Source: Pollenia angustigena
Lineage: Eukaryota; Arthropoda; Insecta; Diptera; Polleniidae
Assembly (NCBI GenBank): GCA_930367215.1
Contig: OV884059.1
Coordinates: 61,351,393-61,415,392, forward strand
Length of the DNA stretch: 64,000 nt
Reading direction: 5' to 3'
A model generated the notes under the pieces. The model saw only the letters and a list, made by a program, of their open reading frames with translations. It was not told the DNA's origin and ran no database searches. A program made the translations under genes and the position numbers. Of the stretch, positions 57,064-64,000 are shown piece after piece (the first letter of the stretch is position 1; every line of letters begins with the position of its first letter).

Positions 57064-57885
57064 TTTGTTAGTGTTAAACGGCAAGCCCTCTGAGGAGATT
57101 GAGTGGTTGCAATCGAAACATGTAAGGGTAACCTGTCCGTAAAAACGCCTAGGTTCGAGCCCAGCTTCAGTCAAGAATGAAAAATTATCAATAAATTTTA
57201 ATTGATTTCATGTTGTAAAATTCCTTTCTTCATAAAAATAATTTAATGAAAATTAAATTTGATGAACTTTAGCCTAATTAAAAATATTAAAAAAATTTGG
57301 ATTAAAAACCATAAATAGTTCAACAAAATAACCACAATACTGATTATTGTTAAAGCTAAGGCACGAGCTCTATGTTTGCATTTGTCCTTCAAGGTGTACT
57401 GAAAAAGGTCAACAGGAAAAAGAAAGACAAAAAATTGAAAAAAAAAAAACAAATAATGTACTTTGAACTTCAAGAAGAATTCTTGACAAAAGTACGAAAA
57501 AGCAGAAGTAAGGAAAAAACATGTAAAAATGGATTAAAATAGATAATCATTCAAAAAAAAAAAAGCAAATTTCGATCTACCAAAGATTAAAATACAATTT
57601 GGATTAAGGATTGATGTTTGGCTATTGACGTCAGCAGTCGTCGATGGCTGCGAGTGTTAAACGGCAAGCCCTCTGAGGAGATTGAGTGGTTGCAATCGAA
57701 ACATGTAAGGGTAACCTGTCCGTAAAAACGCCTGGGTTCGAGCCCAGCTTCAGTCAAGAATGAAAAATTATCAATAAATTTTAATTGATTTCATGTTGTA
57801 AAATTCCTTTCATCATAAAAATAATTTAATGCAAATTAAATTTGATGAACTTTAGCCTAATTAAAAATATTAAAAAATTTGGATT
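57064..57885. repeat. 560-bp repeat, array 3 (about 1.5 units)
   Basis: A diverged subfamily (GTGTTAAACGGCAAGCCCTC). The T-arm-like CTGGGTTCGAGCCCAG is well paired in the second unit (57732-57747). It sits in the Gypsy LTR between TAATTTG and ATAATTTG, which looks like a 7-8-bp target duplication. Confidence 0.75.
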
Positions 57886-57985
57886 ATAATTTGATTTTTT
57901 AGAATAAAGAATAGTATATATATGTACATAAAATTGAGTAAATACATTTTAATTGAATAAAGGACGAAGTCTGGGTAAATGGTGA
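57886..57985 (+). repeat. Plus Gypsy LTR fragment, right piece
   Basis: GATTTTTTAGAATAAAGAAT onward matches 24749-24785, then differs. It includes AATAAAG near 57956. The following stretch to 58151 is unassigned. Confidence 0.55.
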
Positions 57986-58151
57986 GAATCGGTCTATAAT
58001 TTCACATATTCCCCACAACAACTTTATTCCAAATAAGACTTTTTGGGTTCTTAAAACATCTTGTTATGTTGGTGTTACCCAAAAATCTTGAAAACTCGTC
58101 TGTAAACATTATGGTATTTGGGCTTTACCGATTATAATTCTCGGATTGTTT

Positions 58152-59510
58152 TTATACCCTTCACTGAAGGTAAGAGGGTATATATAACTTTGTCATTCCG
58201 TTTGTATGTTCCACAATATTGATCCTACACACTATAAAGTATATATATTCTGGATCCATATGAAAAGCGAAGTTCAAATCCGGTTGTCCGTCTGTCCGTG
58301 TGTATGTTGAAATCGGTTTTCCGAAAACCCCAGAAATGATGTGGACTAGGTTGATGTATATTTATGTCACATATACTCCGTTTAAGTTTGCTATTAAAAA
58401 TTCAGCCAATTTGGTCCAAAAATGACGGAGATATGAGAAAAAAACCACGACTACCTCTAAATTTTTCCAAAAATCCCTTGTTGTATTTTCTTTTTCTGTA
58501 TATCTGTGGAACGGCAAAAGCCAAAGTTTCCAAATTAGGTACACACATTTAGGTTGCCAATACACACCATCCTACAAAATGTGGGCGGGATTTTAGAAGT
58601 GGGCGCGGTACCTCCCGTACAAAAAAAATTAAAAATTGTATAAAAACCTAAATTTTAGGGCTGCTATATGTCCTATGTATATGACTTATATACCAAAATA
58701 TCGGAAATTTTATAAAAAAACTCGGAAAAATCGGTTCAGATACAAAAAAGTTATGACCAAAATTAATTTTTTTTTTTTAAATACCCTCTTTCGGGAACCA
58801 TAGATCTCCCCGAGTCCAAGCTTTATAACTCAAGTAAATGGTAAATTTTTTCTTAAACACGTCGGTATATAAATCTGTCAAATCGGTTAGACAATGGGTA
58901 ATTTATGAGCAAAATACTCCAAAAATGGGCTAAAAACATCAAAATTTTTATAAAAACCTAAATTTTAGGGCTGTCATATGTCCTATGTATATGACTTATA
59001 TACCAAAATGTCGGAAATTTGTATGAGCTATAACCGAAATACTGGGGTCTAATCACCGCATACGATATCGAGCAAAATTCATCGAAATTATTTATTTTGG
59101 TATCTTGAAACTCGATATCGAATGAAATGTTTTGAATATGAAATATGTAATAGCATTCGACATCGAGTAACTCGACATTACATTTATCGAGTTTTCATTC
59201 GATACGCCAGTGTCTATCGTATGCAAATGAATTCAATAGTTTATTCGATACGATACCCTTCACCGAAGGTAAAAAAAGTATATATATATCTGTAATTTCT
59301 ACAATATTGATCCTACACCCTATAAAGTATATATATTCTGGGCCCTTATGCAAAGCGAAGTTCAAAACCGGTTGTCTCTTATTTAAAAAAAAAATATTTG
59401 CCAGTTTTATTTAGTTTTTGTCTAGTTGCTCTGTATTCTGCTCGCACAATGGCAAAGGGTATATAAGATTCGGCACAGCCGAATATAGCACTTTTACTTT
59501 TTATTAAATG
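58152..59510 (-). repeat. Interspersed repeat of the 55286 family, reverse orientation
   Basis: Ends on the right with ATTCGGCACAGCCGAAT and ATAGCACTTTTAC, the complement of the start of the copy at 55286. Its left motif (ATACCCTTCACTGAAGG) recurs at about 59248, so a second, shorter copy is joined or inserted. A small block with inverted GCATACGATA / TATCGTATGC lies at 59057-59225. Confidence 0.6.
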
Positions 59511-59669
59511 GAATTGTTGTAAAGTTGTTGAATAATTTGTTTTTAAATTAGCAATTTTTGAATTTTTTGGGGCATATTTTTAAAAGTTTTCTGGGCATAT
59601 TTTCAAGTTTTTACTGCATATTTAATGCGCATAAAACGCGTTTTTTAGAGCATATTTCTGGTTTCCCTG

Positions 59670-59960
59670 GTCATTAGACAATTTATATAATATAAAAGCT
59701 TGTCGCGAGATTTACTTGTGCAGAAAAGCAAGTTAATTAATAACTTGATTTTACTATAAAAATGTTCAAACTAAGTAAATACGTACAAGTATTTAAATCT
59801 CGCGACAAGCTTTTATATTATATAAATTATGTAATGACGTTATAATTTGATAGTAAAAGTTTTAAAGCAAAAAATTATTTGTTTTCTTTTTAGCGCATTC
59901 AAATAAAAGCTTGTTTTCTTAAAAGGTTTTTTACTTTTAATTTATTTTTGTTTAATTTAA
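59670..59960. mobile_element. Right part of the long-TIR MITE (family X)
   Basis: Contains 34-bp perfect inverted arms (59680-59713 and 59795-59828), then a stretch (59829-59960) that is the inverted complement of 3905-4037. Joining 4037 to 59678 gives a MITE of about 420 bp with terminal arms of some 165 bp. Confidence 0.78.
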
Positions 59961-60094
59961 ATATTTATTTTATTAATAATTTAAATAACTTAGTTTATAT
60001 TTTGCACTCCGTTCACTTTATTATTTTTACAATTTCATTTTCTTAATGATTATATTAATAGACTATTCATTTTCTTAATTATTGTGTTTATAGA

Positions 60095-60654
60095 CTATAA
60101 AAAACTTTTTTTTAAATGTTTAATTTTATTTTCATTCCATTTATTTTTTTGTCTTAATTCAGAAAATTCATTAATCTCTTCTCGAGCATGTAAAGTACCA
60201 TTGCTGGCCAATTTATAGTGGAAAAGTTTATCTCTGCGTTCTTTTTTTTTAGCCCATGTTTCTACTTCTTCTCCTGATAAAATAAGATTTCCATCCACAG
60301 CAACAAATTTCAAAGCGTCTTTAACATCATCGGCATATTGCTGTTCTTGATAATCAAGGATTCTCCTTCTTATTATAGGTTTCCTCTTTGGGCCTTGGAA
60401 TTGAAATTCAAAATCTTCATATGAATTTACAAAACAGTCGGCACCTTTTAACAACTTTACACGATTTCTATGTTTAGTTTTTATTTTTGTCGAGTTATTT
60501 TTAGTATTGACCTCGTAAAATTCGTAATGTTGCTTCAAAATTTGATTGAATTTCTTTGCCAAATATTTTTGCATGGATTCGGGTAAATTAAAATCGGTTC
60601 CAGGATTTTGATGATCTTCAATGGTATAACGTTGGGATTTTGGTAAATCTGTTA
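60095..60654 (-). CDS. Candidate host-gene last exon, family not recognised
   Basis: A minus-strand frame enters after a plausible splice acceptor (TTTTACCTTAACAG, ending near 60655) and runs as LPKSQRYTIEDHQNPGTDFN, then through an ATG at 60574 to a stop at 60095. The protein is charged, without transposon motifs. Segments such as YEDFEFQFQGPKRKP, FVAVDGNLILSGEEVETWAK and KKERRDKLFHYKL have the look of a conserved intracellular protein. No signal peptide or membrane segment. An upstream exon should lie to the right of 60660, but I could not identify it. It could be a host gene whose 3' flank received MITE X, or a retrocopy. Confidence 0.45.
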
Positions 60655-60660
60655 AGGTAA

Positions 60661-62385
60661 AATTTTTAATAAACTATTTAATTTTAATATAATAAAGTTT
60701 TGATTTATAAATTCTATATTAAAATATGCATTAGAAATGTATGTGCAATGTAATGTACATTGTACTTATGTACTGTTAGGGTGCGAATTATTTTTTATTA
60801 TTGCGAAATTGTACCGTAACTCCCCCTAGGAATGTTCTTCCCATCAAAAAACTATGTTTTGGAAAAAATTAGGCTGATCGCATATCGGGAAAGGGAAAAA
60901 ATTAATTCAATAATAATTATAGAATGAACCGGTTTGTTTTTTAATTTTGTTTTATCTTTTAACCCACTTACAACTACAATTCGAGTCGGAAAGAACCCAA
61001 CCAATTGTAGGGGGATGTAAGAAAGGATAAACTCACTGTTTATTGTGGGTGTTTTGTTTAAGCTTTGATATTGTTACAAGTAAGCCTTAGAGTGTTTATA
61101 ATTCTTATTCGCTTTAGGGTTTTATTTGTTTAATATTTTTGGCTTTTCTAAAATCTTTGGAAAAGGTTTCCTGATGAGCTGGTCTAAGCAACCAGTGAAA
61201 TGCGCATATAAGCTAGCTTTGCCTCAACAATAAATTTCAGTGTATTTATCAAATATGAAAAATTGGGAGTTTAGCACGTCATACGGAAATGAACTTTATA
61301 TTCCCGAAAATAACTGATAAATTTTTTTAATTTTTTGTAAAAATTTTGCAATAAAATAATTACTTTACAATTAAGTGTAAAATAATCGAAATGTGTTCGT
61401 AATTATCGTTCGAAAGAAATATAAAAAGCATAATTTGGTTAACAAATGTTGAAGTTAGTAGAATTTTCCAGACCATTTACGTGTCACAGGCCACTTGAAC
61501 AAGAAATGTAGGAATAAAATGAACATATTTTCAGAAGTATTTAAAACAGAGCTAATTTTTACTCATAATATACCCATAATTACTTGTATAAAAGTTTTTG
61601 TCTTCGTAGGATGCCGTTAACCTATTAGCAGGTATAACCAAAAATAATAATTTTTTTTAACGGCAGTTTCAAAATTCCATTTTCAAATTTTTAAGTTTTG
61701 TTAAACAAATTTTTTAATTTTTTGATCATCTCATAGGGATTTCTTAAGGATATAATAGGGAATAAACATTATGTCGATACATCCAATAGTTTTTTCGTAC
61801 CTGCGATTTAAATTTTGCGATTTTCGGAAGACAGTTTTTGGCCATATTTTGGCGACGGAGCCCAATTTCCTTACTGTAATGAATTTTAAGTACAACCTAT
61901 TCAGAATATTATAGTTCAGATAATTTTAAATATATTCTGAAGGTTTTAATAAAATCGGAAAAATTAGTTTTAAAATTATGCTTTGACCTTCATAATTTTA
62001 AAGCTAATTTTCAAATAAAAATTTTGGGGTAATTTTGACACCAAGTGACTTTAAGGTATATTTTCTTTTAGTTTTATAAACATCGGAACAGAAATATACA
62101 ATATTTCACTATCTTTCCTTTAGAAATTCCAAATGTCAAAAATTGACCTTTGACCTTCATAACTTTAGGGTTAATTATTTAATAACAAAATTTTTATTTT
62201 TTATTATTTTTTTCTCCTTGTTAATGCACCTTCAAACTTGAGAGGCGATGCACCACGCCTTCGCGACATGCGATCAGCCCAACAGATCGCTATGTCGTTT
62301 TGTTTTATTGAAATTGTATTTAAATAAAATTTTCATGTTTAAAAAAACGCTTGCCGCTTTTGTTTAGGTTGTTCAGTAAGGTTTC
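60661..62385. other. Non-coding AT-rich DNA
   Basis: No gene or terminal repeat recognised; any upstream exons of the 60095-60654 gene are not evident. Confidence 0.45.
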
Positions 62386-62387
62386 TT

Positions 62388-62557
62388 TGCATAACAAGCC
62401 TTCGACCGTGCGCAAGAATTTTCTTATCTATGGAAAAACAAATATCGGCTTCGCTAACTTAAGCTTCTCTGCATTGTCGTCCTTCGGCCGGGCGCAAGAA
62501 TTTTCTACTCCATGGTATAAAAAACACCGGCTTCGCTAACTAAAGCTTCTCTACATC
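62388..62557. repeat. Direct repeat of about 83 bp, two diverged units
   Basis: Two units share CCTTCG(A/G)CCG, GCGCAAGAATTTTCT and GGCTTCGCTAACT. Confidence 0.7.
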
Positions 62558-62720
62558 TAAAAGATACTTAAATTAACCTATAGGGTAAAATAATGAACGA
62601 TTATAAAAACAAAATACATACAAATATCGTGGCTTTAATTTGATGAGATTTGAAAATTTTAATTTTGTGCCAAAATGGAACGAAGATGGGCCAAATTAAT
62701 TTATTATAGAAATTAATTTT

Positions 62721-64000
62721 AAACTGGGAATTATTTCCTTCCGAAGGTAACTTTATATTATATTCAACATTTTTTAATTTTTCGAATTTATTCTATGAGC
62801 TAAATTTCAGTTATGTATTTTATAAAGCTTTTTTGTAATAGTTCTATTCCTACAATTTTTCAGAAATGACTTTATACACTGCCAGACTATTATATTGTAT
62901 TTTCTTTTTACATTTTACCTTAGCCTTCCGTTGGAAAGCAATGAGGTATATTGAATGTAAAGAAAAATTTACAATTATTAGACACCAGCAGAATGTAATG
63001 CATTTTCTGGCCCGCTACGGCCGTCGTCAGCATTCTTTGTGTCTCACTGGATAGTGTTACTTTATAAATTGAATGTATTTAACTCAACTATTTTAACAAA
63101 TATAAACTGGGAATTATTTCCTTCCGAAGGTAACTTTATATTATATTCAACATTTTTTAATTTTTCGAATTTATTCTATGAGCTAAATTTCAGTTATGTA
63201 TTTTATAAAGCTTTTTTGTAATAGTTCTATTCCTACAATTTTTCAGAAATGACTTTATACACTACCAGACTATTATATTGTATTTTCTTTTTACATTTTA
63301 CCTTAGCCTTCCGTTGGAAAGCAATGAGGTATATTGAATGTAAAGAAAAATTTACAATTATTAGACACCAGCAGAATGTAATGCATTTTCTGGCCCGCTA
63401 CGGCCGTCGTCAGCATTCTTTGTGTCTCACTGGATAGTGTTACTTTATAAATTGAATGTATTTAACTCAACTATTTTAACAAATATAAACTGGGAATTAT
63501 TTCCTTCCGAAGGTAACTTTATATTATATTCAACATTTTTTAATTTTTCGAATTTATTCTATGAGCTAAATTTCAGTTATGTATTTTATAAAGCTTTTTT
63601 GTAAAAAGAAAATACAATATAATAGTCTGGTAGTGTATAAAGTCATTTCTGAAAAATTGTAGGAATAGAACTATTACAAAAAAGCTTTATAAAATACATA
63701 ACTGAAATTTAGCTCATAGAATAAATTCGAAAAATTAAAAAATGTTGAATATAATATAAAGTTACCTTCGGAAGGAAATAATTCCCAGTTTATATTTGTT
63801 AAAATAGTTGAGTTAAATACATTCAATTTATAAAGTAACACTATTCAGTGAGACACAAAGAATGCTGACGACGGCCGTAGCGGGCCAGAAAATGCATTAC
63901 ATTCTGCTGGTGTCTAATAATTGTAAATTTTTCTTCACATTCAATATACCTCATTGCTTTCCAACGGAAGGCTAAGGTAAAATGTAAAAAGAAAATACAA
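62721..64000. repeat. 383-bp satellite with an orientation switch
   Basis: Direct units start at 62721, 63104 and 63487 (exactly 383 bp apart; almost identical, e.g. one base change near 62882/63265). The third unit stops at about 63603, and from 63604 to the window end the same unit runs in reverse complement for more than one full period. A 62-codon frame per unit (62866-63054, 63249-63437) follows a splice-acceptor-like TTTTTCAG but is not recognised as a gene. Confidence 0.9.

Larger units (their letters stand above)
4038..59669. mobile_element. hAT-type element bounding 55.6 kb of nested insertions
   Basis: The left terminus reads CAGGGAAACCATAAATATGC from 4038. The right terminus, read inward from 59669, is CAGGGAAACCAGAAATATGC: 19 of 20 bases agree. 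The flanking octamers are GTCATTAC (4030-4037) and GTCATTAG (59670-59677), 7 of 8 identical, and fit the hAT target pattern nTnnnnAn. The flanks are the two halves of one MITE. Sequence attributable to this element itself is short: about 4038-4285 and 59527-59669, both containing repeats of GCATATTT or GCATTTTT. No transposase of this family is visible. The simplest reading is a modest hAT element later inflated by nested insertions; movement as a 55-kb unit is not implied. Confidence 0.72.

Noticed and set aside
62866..63437. 62-codon frames preceded by an acceptor-like site as exons of a tandem gene family
   Set aside because: They are identical because they lie in a satellite; no family resemblance and no further exons.

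Overview
The window looks like AT-rich nuclear DNA of a higher fly (Diptera, probably a schizophoran or calyptrate). The basis is the repeat content: BEL/Pao and Gypsy LTR elements, Jockey- and LOA-type LINEs, a DD41D mariner, PIF/Harbinger, several hAT elements, a Transib-like element, a Helitron, a tRNA-derived SINE, and an interspersed repeat of a type I recall from fly genomes. The species cannot be named from the sequence. Almost nothing is ordinary host gene; the only non-transposon coding candidate is one minus-strand exon at 60095-60654. No CRISPR array, rRNA gene or intact tRNA gene was seen.

Layout. 1-3890: 3' part of a BEL/Pao element (pol plus the start of its 3' LTR). 3905-4037 and 59670-59960: two halves of one long-TIR MITE, split by a hAT-type insertion whose ends lie at 4038 and 59669 and which carries a near-perfect 8-bp target duplication. 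Everything between these ends (55.6 kb) appears to be later insertions and rearrangements. 4286-8300: Jockey-like LINE (minus), cut at its 3' side. 8652-14240: two pairs of duplicated non-coding segments, a fold-back MITE and a DD41D mariner. 14240-19990: LOA/I-type LINE (plus) with a SINE inside its reverse transcriptase. 20001-24678: small repeats and low-complexity DNA.

24679-44024: a plus-strand Gypsy element in pieces (gag 24771-25984; RT 34180-34519; RNase H 37566-37872; integrase 41994-42811; integrase end 43906-44026). It is broken up by a minus-strand Gypsy (26384-33255, itself carrying a hAT and MITEs), by two PIF/Harbinger elements in opposite orientation (34520-37565 and 37873-41993), and by tandem repeats of about 560 bp. 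44169-52276: a Helitron with Rep and helicase coding, interrupted by a Transib-like element (46870-47945) and ending in a duplicated 3' terminus. 52283-57985: fragments of the plus Gypsy LTR holding a nest of MITE, hAT and interspersed repeat. 58152-59510: another copy of that interspersed repeat. 60095-60654: candidate host exon. 62721-64000: a 383-bp satellite that switches orientation at about 63604.

The mobile genes do not form one working system. Each copy has stops, frameshifts, deletions or insertions. The value of the window is that many insertion events can be read exactly from target duplications and restored host frames, giving a layered insertion history.
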